From: Pedobacter schmidteae
Lineage (GTDB): Bacteria; Bacteroidota; Bacteroidia; Sphingobacteriales; Sphingobacteriaceae
Length of the DNA stretch: 64,000 nt
Direction of reading: 5' to 3'
Assembly (NCBI RefSeq): GCF_900564155.1
Contig: NZ_LS999839.1
Coordinates: forward strand, 310,001 to 374,000
The notes beneath the pieces are model-generated. The model made no database searches and was not told the DNA's origin. It saw only the letters and a program-made list of their open reading frames with translations. The translations under genes were made by a program, and so were the position numbers. Numbering within the stretch: the first letter of the stretch is position 1; each line of letters begins with the position of its first letter. This document shows positions 29,511 to 38,294 of the stretch, in pieces.

Positions 29511-30119
29511 ATGAAAAAAATCATACTCCCTATTATTTCGGCTTTCATACTTAGCTTCACTGCTCAGGGCCAGTCTGTACAAGATTCAACTAAAGTCGAT
29601 CCTACACTTAGAGGTCAGTATCAACTGATGCTTTCAAAATCCAAAACCCTAAATGGGTATAAATTGGTAAATCCAAACCGCATCAGCGCTTTCTGGAAAA
29701 ACGTGAACGATACGCTGGCCACAGAACGCAGAAAAAGCTCCAATGCGATCAAAAAAATTAAAGAATATGAGAACAACATAACTGATCTGAAAACTCAAAT
29801 CAGCGGAAAGGAAAACTCTTTGGCAAGCTCTAATGCAAAAGTAAATGAAATCAGTTTCCTGGGCATCTCATTCACAAAATCAACCTATAGTACCATTGTA
29901 TGGAGCCTGATTGTTGCCCTCGCAATAGCACTTACCATCGTGATCTTAAGATCTGCGAAACACATTCATGAAGCCAAATATCGGAGTAACCTATACGAGG
30001 AGATTGCGCAGGAGTATCAAGCCTATAAAACAAAAGCCAACGACAAAGAGAAAAAATTAGCACGGGAACTTCAGGACGAGCGCAACAAACTCGACGAACT
30101 CAAGAACCGGGGCAAATAA
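29511..30119 (+). CDS. hypothetical exported or membrane protein with coiled coil
   Basis: The 202-residue protein has a signal peptide (MKKIILPIISAFILSFTAQG, with cleavage likely after QGQ). It has a helix-rich middle with heptad-like KKIKEYENNITDLKTQISGK (about 81-100) and a membrane segment IVWSLIVALAIALTIVIL near residues 130-147. A second charged coil follows, YRSNLYEEIAQEYQAYKTKA. I do not recognise a functional family. It is the only plus-strand gene inside the ribosomal block and shares its terminator with rpsJ. Confidence 0.7.
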   Translation: MKKIILPIISAFILSFTAQGQSVQDSTKVDPTLRGQYQLMLSKSKTLNGYKLVNPNRISAFWKNVNDTLATERRKSSNAIKKIKEYENNITDLKTQISGKENSLASSNAKVNEISFLGISFTKSTYSTIVWSLIVALAIALTIVILRSAKHIHEAKYRSNLYEEIAQEYQAYKTKANDKEKKLARELQDERNKLDELKNRGK

Positions 30120-30120
30120 C

Positions 30121-30185
30121 CGGACAGTTAAAAAAAGAAGGCCTTCCTGATCAGATCAGGAAGGCCTTCTTTTTTTAACTGTCCG
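30121..30185. terminator. bidirectional terminator between the membrane protein gene and rpsJ
   Basis: The arms 30121-30152 and 30154-30185 are perfectly complementary over 32 bp around a single centre base. The core ggccttcctgatc is bordered by seven A on one side and seven T on the other, so it should terminate the rpsL-rpsJ transcript and the convergent gene. Confidence 0.93.
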
Positions 30186-30190
30186 TATAG

Positions 30191-30496
30191 TTACACTTTA
30201 ATTTCTACTTCAACACCGCTAGGCAATTCAAGTTTCATTAAGGCATCAACTGTTTTTGAGTTAGAACTATAAATATCTAACAAACGCTTGTAAGCACACA
30301 ATTGAAATTGCTCACGTGCTTTTTTGTTCACGTGTGGTGAACGCAAAACAGTGAAAATTTTCTTTTCTGTTGGCAACGGAATTGGTCCGCTAACCACTGC
30401 ACCCGTAGGTTTAACAGTTTTTACGATTTTCTCAGCTGATTTATCAACCAGGTTGTAATCGTAAGATTTTAATTTAATTCTGATTCTTTGGCTCAT
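30191..30496 (-). CDS. rpsJ: 30S ribosomal protein S10
   Basis: The 101-residue protein has [20 protein letters not shown] and the S10 signature [30 protein letters not shown]. It also serves as NusE in antitermination. It is 54 bases after fusA and ends at a strong terminator, so here it closes the rpsL-rpsG-fusA unit and does not lead directly into rplC. Confidence 0.98.
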   Translation of the reverse strand: MSQRIRIKLKSYDYNLVDKSAEKIVKTVKPTGAVVSGPIPLPTEKKIFTVLRSPHVNKKAREQFQLCAYKRLLDIYSSNSKTVDALMKLELPSGVEVEIKV

Positions 30497-30513
30497 GATA
30501 TATGTATTAAAGC

Positions 30514-30541
30514 AGCCGGTTAGAGCTATTAATAACCGGCT
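30514..30541 (-). promoter_or_regulatory. hairpin between fusA and rpsJ
   Basis: agccggtta (30514-30522) pairs exactly with taaccggct (30533-30541) around a 10-base loop. No T-run follows on the coding strand. It could be an RNA processing, stability or attenuation site that sets rpsJ output apart from fusA. Confidence 0.45.
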
Positions 30542-30550
30542 ACCAATTAA

Positions 30551-32665
30551 TTATTCTGCAGATTTAAGTCTACCTTTTGATTTAGCAATTACTTCATCCT
30601 GTACGTTTCTAGGAGCTGGCTCGTAATGATCAAACTCCATTGTAGAAGTTGCGCGTCCAGAAGTGATGGTACGTAACTGAGTTACATAACCAAACATCTC
30701 AGAAAGTGGAACAGTTGCTTTAATTACCTGGGCACCATTACGGGTATCCATTCCTAAAAGCTGACCACGACGACGGTTCATGTCACCGATTACATCACCC
30801 ATGTTTTCTTCAGGGGTAAGGATTTCGATTTTCATGATAGGCTCCATCAATACCGGGCTACATTTAGGCAATGCTTCACGGTAAGCCATTTTTGCTGCAA
30901 GCTCAAATGACAAAGCATCTGAATCGACAGCGTGGAACGATCCGTCAATTAAACGAACTTTCATGTCTGGTAGTGGATAACCAGCCAATACTCCATTTGC
31001 CATAGAAGCTGCAAATCCTTTCTCTACTGAAGGGATAAACTCACGTGGGATTGCACCACCGGTAATCTCGTTTACAAACTGCAGACCTCCTTTTTCAAAA
31101 TCAGCATCGATTGGAGAAATAACAACCTGAATATCCGCGAATTTACCACGACCACCTGATTGTTTTTTATATGTCTCACGGTGTTGAACAGTTCCATTGA
31201 TTGCTTCTTTATAAGCAACTTGTGGTGCACCTTGGTTAACCTCAACTTTAAACTCACGTTTTAAACGGTCAATCAAGATATCTAAGTGAAGCTCACCCAT
31301 ACCCGAGATTACAGTCTGACCAGTTTCCTCATCAGTCTGAACCCTGAAAGTAGGATCCTCTTCAGCTAATTTACCCAAAGCGATACCCAATTTATCAACA
31401 TCAGCCTGAGTTTTAGGCTCAATTGCCAAACCGATAACCGGATCAGGGAAGTTCATTGACTCAAGGATAATTGGATTTTTCTCATCACAAAGTGTATCAC
31501 CTGTTTTGATATCTTTAAATCCTACTACCGCAGCAATATCACCAGCACCCACATTAGGGATAGGGTTTTGCTTGTTAGCATGCATCTGGAAAATACGTGA
31601 AATACGTTCTTTATTTTCAGAACGTGCATTGTATACGTAAGAACCAGCTTCAAGGTTACCTGAGTAAACGCGGATAAAGCATAAACGACCTACAAATGGG
31701 TCTGTTGCAATCTTGAAAGCAAGTGCTGAGAAAGGTTCGTTTACATCTGGTTTACGAACAACTTCTGCACCTGTATCAGGATTTGTACCAGTGATACCAT
31801 CCACATCCATTGGCGAAGGCAATAATTCCATAACCAAATCCAACATGGTTTGAACACCTTTGTTTTTGAAAGATGAACCACAAACCATAGGAACGATTTT
31901 AGCATCTAAAGTTGCTTTACGCAATGCATCAAGAATTTCGCGCTCAGTGATTGAGTTTGGATCATCAAAGAATTTCTCCATCAATGACTCATCATAATCA
32001 GCTACTGCTTCTAATAAATTCTCTCTCCATTGAGCAACCTCATCCAGCATATCGTCAGGAATAGGAACTTCAGTAAAGGTCATACCTTTATCATGCTCAT
32101 TCCAAACAATACCACGGTTGTTGATCAAATCAACCACACCTTTAAAGCTGTCTTCAGCTCCAATTGGTAATTGCAAAGGAACAGCGTGACTGCCCAACAT
32201 GTCTTTTACCTGCTTAACAACTTTTAAGAAATCAGCTCCAGAACGGTCCATCTTGTTAACGAAACCAATACGTGGAACAGCATAGTTGTTTGCTAAACGC
32301 CAGTTGGTTTCAGATTGAGGCTCAACACCATCAACAGCTGAAAACAAAAACACCAATCCATCCAAAACACGTAATGAACGGTTTACCTCTACGGTAAAAT
32401 CCACGTGTCCAGGTGTATCGATAACGTTTACCTGATATTTGTTACCGCGGTAAGGCCAGAAAACAGTAGTAGCTGCAGACGTGATGGTTATCCCACGTTC
32501 AGCTTCCTGTACCATCCAGTCCATGGTTGATGCACCTTCGTGAACCTCACCAATCTTGTGGTTTACCCCAGCATAATAAAGAATACGCTCTGTTGTTGTG
32601 GTTTTACCCGCATCAATGTGAGCTGCAATTCCAATATTTCTTGTAAATTTTAAATCTCTTGACAT
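30551..32665 (-). CDS. fusA: translation elongation factor G
   Basis: The 704-residue GTPase has the P-loop [17 protein letters not shown] near residue 17, the switch-[14 protein letters not shown], and NKMD for guanine. The EF-G domain IV and V regions follow, with [12 protein letters not shown] and the end TEEN-like [20 protein letters not shown]. It drives translocation on the ribosome. It follows rpsG by 19 bases. Confidence 0.98.
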   Translation of the reverse strand: MSRDLKFTRNIGIAAHIDAGKTTTTERILYYAGVNHKIGEVHEGASTMDWMVQEAERGITITSAATTVFWPYRGNKYQVNVIDTPGHVDFTVEVNRSLRVLDGLVFLFSAVDGVEPQSETNWRLANNYAVPRIGFVNKMDRSGADFLKVVKQVKDMLGSHAVPLQLPIGAEDSFKGVVDLINNRGIVWNEHDKGMTFTEVPIPDDMLDEVAQWRENLLEAVADYDESLMEKFFDDPNSITEREILDALRKATLDAKIVPMVCGSSFKNKGVQTMLDLVMELLPSPMDVDGITGTNPDTGAEVVRKPDVNEPFSALAFKIATDPFVGRLCFIRVYSGNLEAGSYVYNARSENKERISRIFQMHANKQNPIPNVGAGDIAAVVGFKDIKTGDTLCDEKNPIILESMNFPDPVIGLAIEPKTQADVDKLGIALGKLAEEDPTFRVQTDEETGQTVISGMGELHLDILIDRLKREFKVEVNQGAPQVAYKEAINGTVQHRETYKKQSGGRGKFADIQVVISPIDADFEKGGLQFVNEITGGAIPREFIPSVEKGFAASMANGVLAGYPLPDMKVRLIDGSFHAVDSDALSFELAAKMAYREALPKCSPVLMEPIMKIEILTPEENMGDVIGDMNRRRGQLLGMDTRNGAQVIKATVPLSEMFGYVTQLRTITSGRATSTMEFDHYEPAPRNVQDEVIAKSKGRLKSAE

Positions 32666-32684
32666 TTTATGATTCTAGTATGAT

Positions 32685-33152
32685 TTAGAAACGGAAATGA
32701 GAGAACGCTTTGTTGGCTTCAGCCATTTTATGCGTATCTTCTTTTTTCTTAACTGCTGCACCTTCACCTTTAGCTGCTGAAACAATTTCACCTGCTAATT
32801 TCTCTTTCATTGTTTTTTCACCACGTTTGCGAGCATATGAAATTAACCATTTCATACCTAAAGCAATCTTACGGTCAGGTCTAACCTCTGTAGGTACCTG
32901 GAAGTTAGCACCACCAACACGGCGAGACTTAACCTCTACTGCAGGCATTACATTGGTTAAAGCACGTTTCCATACTTCTAATCCGTTCTCGCCTGCTTTT
33001 TTCTCTGCCAATTCTACAGCATCATAAAAAATTGAATAAGCGATAGATTTTTTTCCGTCAAACATCATGTTGTTAACGAAACGGGTCACCTGAACATCGT
33101 TAAATTTCGGATCAGGAAGAATGATTCTCTTTTTTGGTTTTGATTTTCTCAT
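32685..33152 (-). CDS. rpsG: 30S ribosomal protein S7
   Basis: The 155-residue protein has the S7 signature [22 protein letters not shown] near the start and [20 protein letters not shown]. It organises the 3' domain of 16S rRNA next to the E site. It lies 16 bases after rpsL. Confidence 0.98.
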   Translation of the reverse strand: MRKSKPKKRIILPDPKFNDVQVTRFVNNMMFDGKKSIAYSIFYDAVELAEKKAGENGLEVWKRALTNVMPAVEVKSRRVGGANFQVPTEVRPDRKIALGMKWLISYARKRGEKTMKEKLAGEIVSAAKGEGAAVKKKEDTHKMAEANKAFSHFRF

Positions 33153-33168
33153 TTTTTTGTCCTCCTAA

Positions 33169-33582
33169 TTATTTCTTTTTACCTTTTGTTGGTGCCGCAG
33201 CTACTTGTCCTGGTTTAGGACGTTTTGTTCCGTATTTAGAACGACGTTGGTTACGACCAGCAACACCTGAAGTATCTAATGCTCCACGGATGATGTGATA
33301 ACGTACACCTGGCAAATCTTTAACACGACCACCACGGATCAATACGATCGAGTGCTCCTGTAAGTTGTGACCTTCTCCAGGGATGTAAGCATTAACCTCT
33401 TTACCATTGGTTAAACGTACACGCGCTACTTTACGCATTGCTGAGTTTGGTTTTTTAGGGGTAGTGGTATATACACGTGTACATACACCTCTTCGCTGTG
33501 GACAGCTGTCCAACGCCGGAGACTTACTCTTGAACTCCAGTGCTACTCTACCTTTTCTAACTAATTGTTGAATGGTTGGCAT
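33169..33582 (-). CDS. rpsL: 30S ribosomal protein S12
   Basis: The 137-residue protein has [18 protein letters not shown] with Lys43, and [17 protein letters not shown] with the second conserved Lys just before DLPG. Both lysines are the wild-type residues that in other species change in streptomycin-resistant mutants. A basic tail (GTKRPKPGQ...KGKKK) is slightly longer than in E. coli. It is the first gene of the rpsL-rpsG-fusA-rpsJ operon. Confidence 0.98.
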   Translation of the reverse strand: MPTIQQLVRKGRVALEFKSKSPALDSCPQRRGVCTRVYTTTPKKPNSAMRKVARVRLTNGKEVNAYIPGEGHNLQEHSIVLIRGGRVKDLPGVRYHIIRGALDTSGVAGRNQRRSKYGTKRPKPGQVAAAPTKGKKK

Positions 33583-33640
33583 TGTTCTTTTTTTGTTTTT
33601 CTATTTATGTTTAAAAACTTTACCCCTCAATAAGGGACTG

Positions 33641-33671
33641 CAAAGGTAAGACAATACATTTTATAAATCAA
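33641..33671 (-). promoter_or_regulatory. promoter of the rpsL operon
   Basis: On the minus strand this reads TTG (33669-33671), 20 bases, then TACCTTTG (33641-33648). It is followed by a leader of about 50 bases that holds a short ccct/aggg stem. The rest of 33672-33866 holds nothing I recognise. Confidence 0.7.
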
Positions 33672-33866
33672 GGGGTTAACAAAAAATTAATCAGCTAAAG
33701 TTCAAAACCTTAATTAAATATTTGTCAGAATCGTAGTGGTATACATCTGGAAGCCTAAAAGCAAGTTTAAATACCATTGAGAACTGTTTTATAGGTGTAT
33801 ACAGCTAGCCAACAGGTAGGAGACACCGATGAAACAGGTAAAAAACACAGATCGTTAGTTATCCAT

Positions 33867-35015
33867 TTAAGGCGTAAAAATAAATCCAAACCCTACAAAA
33901 TCCGCCTCTGTCTGATGAATATATATTTTAGCCTGAATGGCAGCCCAATCCAGCACATTATATTTCAAACCAGGCGTCCAGTAAGTTTTGTTCTTCATTA
34001 AACTATTATAATGAAGGTAATATCCATATTTCACCATTAACCCTAACCTACCCATCCACAAATCGGGGCCAACCGCTACGCCAACTCTCCACCTATCAAA
34101 TGAACTGGCTTTAGATTGAAAGGTTTCGGTATTCCTTAAGGGATCATAAATTGTATGATAGTATACTGCATCTACTCCGGCTCCAAAGCCCAAAACCGTA
34201 TTCAAACGATAATTATACCCTGCATACAGGCCTGTCTTATACAACCCTTCTTTAGTACGGTAAACACCCCGGCGCCCAATATTAACACCAAAATCTACAC
34301 TGTGTTTTTTATAATTCATTGGTTTTCTCCACACTGAGGTATCCACTGCCGAATTGGTTTTTAACGACTGTACAATCCCTAAACTCAAGCTGCTCACATT
34401 CATCCCGTTATTGGGCACCCGTGCCCCTCCATTTGAAAAATGCAATACGTCCAAGCCTGCTGATAGTTTTGTAGAGGGGCTAATTTTAGTAGCAACTTTT
34501 AATGCTATGCGAGAAGAAAAATTAAGATGGCTTCCTACCAATACATTTTCATTCGTAAACCAGGTCTCCCCCAGATACCCCATTCCTAATCCGGGCGTAA
34601 CAAACACTTCCGTTTTTTTTGTCTTCAGCAACGAAAAGTTAAGCGCAGCAATCAAAGCATAAGAATCTCCAAACCGATGAGGTCTTGGATCAGACAGCAT
34701 TACAATGTTGCTCATATTCTTATAATTAAACACCAGATCCAGACTCTCCAAATTCAACACTTTCATCCATGGCCTGGGATGGGCGACGGTACTCATATGA
34801 TAAATAAGCTCACCACCATAAGCCGTTCCCGTTAGTTTTTGTTCTGCAGTAAACACCCCCAAAGAAACCTGCGGCGAAAACTCCAGACTATTTCTGACGT
34901 CTTTTTCCTGCGCCCGAAGATCAGCTGCAGATATAAACAGAATTAAAAATAAAAGAAAATGGTAAAAACTAACAGGGCTCGGAGCGTTCATTTTGAAACG
35001 GGTTGGCTTGATCAT
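33867..35015 (-). CDS. acyloxyacyl hydrolase-like (PagL-related) outer-membrane protein
   Basis: The 382-residue protein has a signal peptide that ends near residue 35 (AADLRAQ) and a beta-barrel pattern. The PagL-like motif HFSNGGARVPNNG starts at His192 with Ser194. In Pseudomonas PagL the catalytic Glu lies 14 residues after this His; here that position is Asn206, so hydrolase activity is uncertain. The C-terminal half (about 220-382) is a second barrel-like part not found in short PagL proteins. It may act on lipid A acyl chains or be a structural homologue. The ATG could also be Met9. It follows the VF530 gene by six bases. Confidence 0.65.
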   Translation of the reverse strand: MIKPTRFKMNAPSPVSFYHFLLFLILFISAADLRAQEKDVRNSLEFSPQVSLGVFTAEQKLTGTAYGGELIYHMSTVAHPRPWMKVLNLESLDLVFNYKNMSNIVMLSDPRPHRFGDSYALIAALNFSLLKTKKTEVFVTPGLGMGYLGETWFTNENVLVGSHLNFSSRIALKVATKISPSTKLSAGLDVLHFSNGGARVPNNGMNVSSLSLGIVQSLKTNSAVDTSVWRKPMNYKKHSVDFGVNIGRRGVYRTKEGLYKTGLYAGYNYRLNTVLGFGAGVDAVYYHTIYDPLRNTETFQSKASSFDRWRVGVAVGPDLWMGRLGLMVKYGYYLHYNSLMKNKTYWTPGLKYNVLDWAAIQAKIYIHQTEADFVGFGFIFTP

Positions 35016-35021
35016 TAATAT

Positions 35022-35243
35022 TTAATGGAATGTGTTCAGGTATAATTTCTCCACCTTTTTACGAGCCCAATCCGTTTTTCTCAAAAACTTCAGGCTCGAA
35101 TTCATAGTTGGATTATTATTAAAGCATGCGATACGTACCAGCTGTCCCAATTCTTCCCAACCATAATGCCACACCAGCTGCTTCAATATAAATTCAAGTG
35201 TTTTACCATGTAACGGATTGTTTTCCTGTTCTCGTACTGCCAT
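35022..35243 (-). CDS. VF530 family (DUF2132) putative DNA-binding protein
   Basis: The 73-residue protein matches the VF530 pattern throughout: [20 protein letters not shown], then [20 protein letters not shown] and [20 protein letters not shown]. The founding member from Vibrio is a small helical DNA-binding protein by structure; its cellular role is not settled. It is the first gene of a two-gene unit with the acyloxyacyl hydrolase-like gene, and is divergent from the DUF2027-like gene with 57 bp between. Confidence 0.85.
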   Translation of the reverse strand: MAVREQENNPLHGKTLEFILKQLVWHYGWEELGQLVRIACFNNNPTMNSSLKFLRKTDWARKKVEKLYLNTFH

Positions 35244-35247
35244 GCTG

Positions 35248-35274
35248 CAAAAATAATAAGAATAACTAGATTTG
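35248..35274. promoter_or_regulatory. overlapping divergent -7 elements between VF530 and DUF2027-like genes
   Basis: The plus strand has TAGATTTG at 35267-35274 (for the gene at 35301); the minus strand has TATTTTTG over 35248-35255, just before the ATG of the VF530 gene at 35243. Both match TAnnTTTG. The second implies a leaderless mRNA. No strong TTG is found at -33 for either. Confidence 0.4.
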
Positions 35275-35300
35275 CATACTTAGAAAACAACCCCACAGAT

Positions 35301-35942
35301 ATGGATTTAAAATTAGGTGATTTTGTTCGTTTTGTTGACGAAAACATAGAAGGGTACATTACCCGTATTATTGATAAAGATACTATTGGCGTAACCGATT
35401 CAAATGATTTTGAAATCCCTGTTCTGGCCTCAAAAGTAACGCTGGTCCACGGTGATGTTCATGACAATGACATCGTAACCATCAAACCAAATGTAGCAGT
35501 CCCGGAAGCCGAGTTTAAAAAAGAAGGCATCTATCTTGCACTTGTTACCGATCAGCATAGCAATTCGGTAGCGCATTTTTATCTCATTAACGAAAGCTCC
35601 TATCAATTATTGGCCAGCCTCACTACCGAAAAGCAGGATACATTTAAAGGAGAATTTTCAGGTACCGTTGCTGCCAATACCACCACCAAAATCTACTCAG
35701 CTCAACTTGGTGACATTCAGATCTGGCCCAAATTCAGATTGGAAATCCTGACCAATACCAAAACAAATGTCGAACCAAAAAAACCAATTGTTTTTCACAA
35801 AAATATCAAAGGGAAAGACCTGTCTGTGGCCAAAGAAGAAATCACACTACTTAAACAAAAAGGCTGGCTGATTCAACTAGAGGAACCGGAAGCGATCGCG
35901 GATCTTGAAAAACTGAAAGCCCGATTTCAAGGTCAAAAATAA
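35301..35942 (+). CDS. DUF2027-like protein lacking a Smr domain
   Basis: The 213-residue protein begins LKLGDFVRFVDENIEGYITR, then IGVTDSNDFEIPVLASKVTLV, resembling the N-terminal region of Bacteroidota DUF2027 proteins. Those I know usually go on to a C-terminal Smr (MutS2-type nuclease) domain of about 80 residues. Here the chain stops after EAIADLEKLKARFQGQK, with no Smr motif in this frame. The middle part (HFYLINESSYQLLASLTTEK) is beta-rich. I see no Smr remnant before the repeat that begins two bases after the stop. Function unknown. Confidence 0.6.
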   Translation: MDLKLGDFVRFVDENIEGYITRIIDKDTIGVTDSNDFEIPVLASKVTLVHGDVHDNDIVTIKPNVAVPEAEFKKEGIYLALVTDQHSNSVAHFYLINESSYQLLASLTTEKQDTFKGEFSGTVAANTTTKIYSAQLGDIQIWPKFRLEILTNTKTNVEPKKPIVFHKNIKGKDLSVAKEEITLLKQKGWLIQLEEPEAIADLEKLKARFQGQK

Positions 35943-35943
35943 C

Positions 35944-36009
35944 CATTCTCTTCTTCGGCTGCATAACTGCGCTGAAGAAGCGTAAAGACGCTATGCCGCT
36001 TCAGAGAAG
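35944..36009 (+). repeat. hairpin repeat, copy A
   Basis: This unit has ttctct (35946-35951) matched by agagaa (36003-36008) at its ends, the conserved block cggctgcataa, a small inner stem (cgct/agcg) and ctatgccg. It begins two bases after the stop of the DUF2027-like gene. It belongs to the same family as copies B, C and D and is in inverted orientation to copy D. Confidence 0.65.
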
Positions 36010-36188
36010 GTTTAAAGCAAGATGCAGACCCCATCTTTTGCTTCATGCCGGCTTCAAAATCCTATGTTTTGCTTTACCCAGGATACGAAAAACACCTTTA
36101 TTCAAATAAAACATAGCAACAGCTCTCTATTCCCGACGGGGTAGTTAAAACTTTCTACATGACCGCCCCGCTTAAAGAAAAATCCAGT

Positions 36189-36255
36189 TTCTCAGAGGGG
36201 CATAGAAATAATTTGCCCTCCTTCAGGGCAAATTGTTTCAGCCTCCGAAGAGAAT
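36189..36255 (-). repeat. hairpin repeat, copy D (inverted relative to copy A)
   Basis: Read on the minus strand it runs attctcttc, ggctg, a perfect 9-bp stem atttgccct/agggcaaat (36211-36219 with 36225-36233), then ctatgcc and gagaa. The order is the same as in copy A. It ends two bases before the stop of the M1 peptidase. The 179 bp between copies A and D (36010-36188) hold only short inverted repeats (for example ctatgtttt/aaaacatag) and no gene. Confidence 0.6.
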
Positions 36256-36257
36256 AC

Positions 36258-38225
36258 TTAATTTTTTTCCCATGAATTATTACTATCATCCACATCAGGC
36301 AAAACATGTTTAGGGTCTAAAACAACCGAAGTTACCTCCTCACTTGTCGGATAAAAAACGGTCCAGGTTTTATTCCTCATCCATACATCCACAGGGATTT
36401 TAATCATATCAGTTTTGCCATTTTTTGTTTTAAACTCCAGAATAATTGGCATCGGCATTTTCTCCATATTGGCAACAACAATATTATAACCGGTTATTGT
36501 TCCATTATCTTTAACCTCTTTTACTGCAGCAATAGCCTGATCCATTTTCCAGTTTTCTAAAAACCAGCCTCGCCAAAACCAGGAAAGATCTTCACCCGCA
36601 GCGTTTTCCATAGAACGGAAAAAATCAAAAGGAGTAGGATGTTTATACGCCCATTGCGCTATATAGTTTCTAAACGCGTAATCAAACCTATCAGCGCCCA
36701 GTATTTCATTTCTTAAAATATCTAATCCCCAACCTGGTTTATAGTATAAATTAATCCCAATGTTTGCCTCCTTCATGGCATCCGGGCTCAGCATAATATA
36801 TTCCAGTTCCTGTTGTGCGGTGCGTTTGGCAATGATGTGCATATCATTTGGCAACTCTTTATACTCGCCATTGTTAAATGCGGCCGATGATAAGCCATTA
36901 ATAAAAGTATTAAACCCTTCATCCATCCATCCAAACTTACGTTCATTGCTTCCCACAATCATCGGGAACCAGGTATGCCCAAACTCATGATCAATCACCC
37001 CCCATGCCGATGCTCCTTTTGCATTCCAACCACAAAATACAATTCCCGGATATTCCATCCCACTTACATTACAGGCCACATTCACCGCCATAGGATAAGG
37101 ATATTCAAACCATTTATTAGAATAATGTTCAACCGACGCTTTTACATACTCTACTCCTCTGCCATAACTATCTTTATCATTGCTTTCAATAGGATGTGCC
37201 GAAACAGCCATGGCTTTTTTCCCACTTGGCAGATTGATGCGTGCAGCATCAAGCACAAAAGCTTTCGACGAGGCCCATGCTACGTCGCGTGTATCTTTAA
37301 TCCTGAATTTCCAGGTAAGCTTTTCCTTTGCCGGCCTCGATTTAGGATCTGTTACTTCTGTTGCTGAACGAACAGCGATTGTTTTATCGCTTTCTTTGGC
37401 AGCGTTCCATCGTTGCAATTGCTGCGCGGTAAACACTTCCTGCGGGTTCAACAATTCACCCGAGCCCATCACGATATGACTGGCTGGTGCAGTTACCGAA
37501 AAGTCTATGTCGCCATATTCGCAATAAAACTCTCCCGCTCCCCAGTAAGGCAATGTATTCCAACCCAATACATCATCATAAACACTCATCCTGGGAAACC
37601 ATTGAGCAATAGTAAATATCTCTCCATTTTTGGTGGCCAGATGCCCCATCCTGTCCGAACCATTTACCGGCACTACAAAAGAAAAATTCATCTTAACAAC
37701 TACCACATCACCATTAGCTTCCATAGGCACAGCCAAACGAATCTGCATTCGGGTATCCTCAGTCAAAGTAGTAAACTTTACCGGTTTCAGCTTTTGTGAT
37801 ACCGTGATCCCATCTATCTTATAACCACCCTCCAGACTTTCTCCCCTGGAGCCGTACCGACTTCCTAAAGGAATCAGTGCATTCCCTCTGGAATTACCCG
37901 AAAACAAGTTCTGATCCAACTGCAACCATAAAAAAGGGAGCCTATCGGGGCTATTATTTTTATAGGTAATTGTAACTGTTCCCGATACTGTATTTTTCGC
38001 TTCGTCCAGGTTGGCAACAATATGATAATCGGCACGGTTTTGCCAATATTTAGGCCCCGGAGCACCACTGGCCGAACGGTATTCATTACCATTTTGCGTA
38101 TAAAACAACGGGCTAAATGCTGCGTGCGGATCGTAATTAGTTACCAGAGGTGTCGTTTGCTGGGCCAAACCTGTTATACACCATAAGCATAGTAAGGCCC
38201 ATAATGAAGTTAATTTATGAATCAT
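36258..38225 (-). CDS. M1 family metallopeptidase (aminopeptidase N-like), exported
   Basis: The 655-residue protein has a signal peptide ending near GLAQQ (about residue 22). The zinc site HEFGH is at residues 413-417 with the third ligand Glu436 in GWMDEGFN, the M1 spacing. The usual GAMEN exopeptidase motif appears as [11 protein letters not shown]1 enzymes remove N-terminal residues from peptides; this one would act in the periplasm or at the surface. Apart from the upstream membrane-linked gene there is no operon partner. Confidence 0.88.
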   Translation of the reverse strand: MIHKLTSLWALLCLWCITGLAQQTTPLVTNYDPHAAFSPLFYTQNGNEYRSASGAPGPKYWQNRADYHIVANLDEAKNTVSGTVTITYKNNSPDRLPFLWLQLDQNLFSGNSRGNALIPLGSRYGSRGESLEGGYKIDGITVSQKLKPVKFTTLTEDTRMQIRLAVPMEANGDVVVVKMNFSFVVPVNGSDRMGHLATKNGEIFTIAQWFPRMSVYDDVLGWNTLPYWGAGEFYCEYGDIDFSVTAPASHIVMGSGELLNPQEVFTAQQLQRWNAAKESDKTIAVRSATEVTDPKSRPAKEKLTWKFRIKDTRDVAWASSKAFVLDAARINLPSGKKAMAVSAHPIESNDKDSYGRGVEYVKASVEHYSNKWFEYPYPMAVNVACNVSGMEYPGIVFCGWNAKGASAWGVIDHEFGHTWFPMIVGSNERKFGWMDEGFNTFINGLSSAAFNNGEYKELPNDMHIIAKRTAQQELEYIMLSPDAMKEANIGINLYYKPGWGLDILRNEILGADRFDYAFRNYIAQWAYKHPTPFDFFRSMENAAGEDLSWFWRGWFLENWKMDQAIAAVKEVKDNGTITGYNIVVANMEKMPMPIILEFKTKNGKTDMIKIPVDVWMRNKTWTVFYPTSEEVTSVVLDPKHVLPDVDDSNNSWEKN

Positions 38226-38236
38226 ATTAATGGTTA

Positions 38237-38287
38237 GTTACAATTTATAAAGGTATAAAATCAAGAGCGGTCGGCCTGTATTGTAAC
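38237..38287. repeat. 8-bp inverted repeat upstream of the M1 peptidase
   Basis: gttacaat (38237-38244) and attgtaac (38280-38287) are exact complements that span most of the 69-bp gap between the carboxypeptidase-regulatory-like gene and the peptidase start. It could be an operator, but it may be chance. Confidence 0.25.
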
Positions 38288-38294
38288 AGTTTTA

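Noticed and set aside
35943..36257. Remnant of a Smr domain downstream of the DUF2027-like gene
   Set aside because: The downstream sequence reads as repeat arms and short palindromes; no Smr motif was recognised in any frame by eye.
36975..37824. Several plus-strand frames opposite the M1 peptidase gene
   Set aside because: They are antisense shadows of a gene with an intact zinc site; their translations show no domain.
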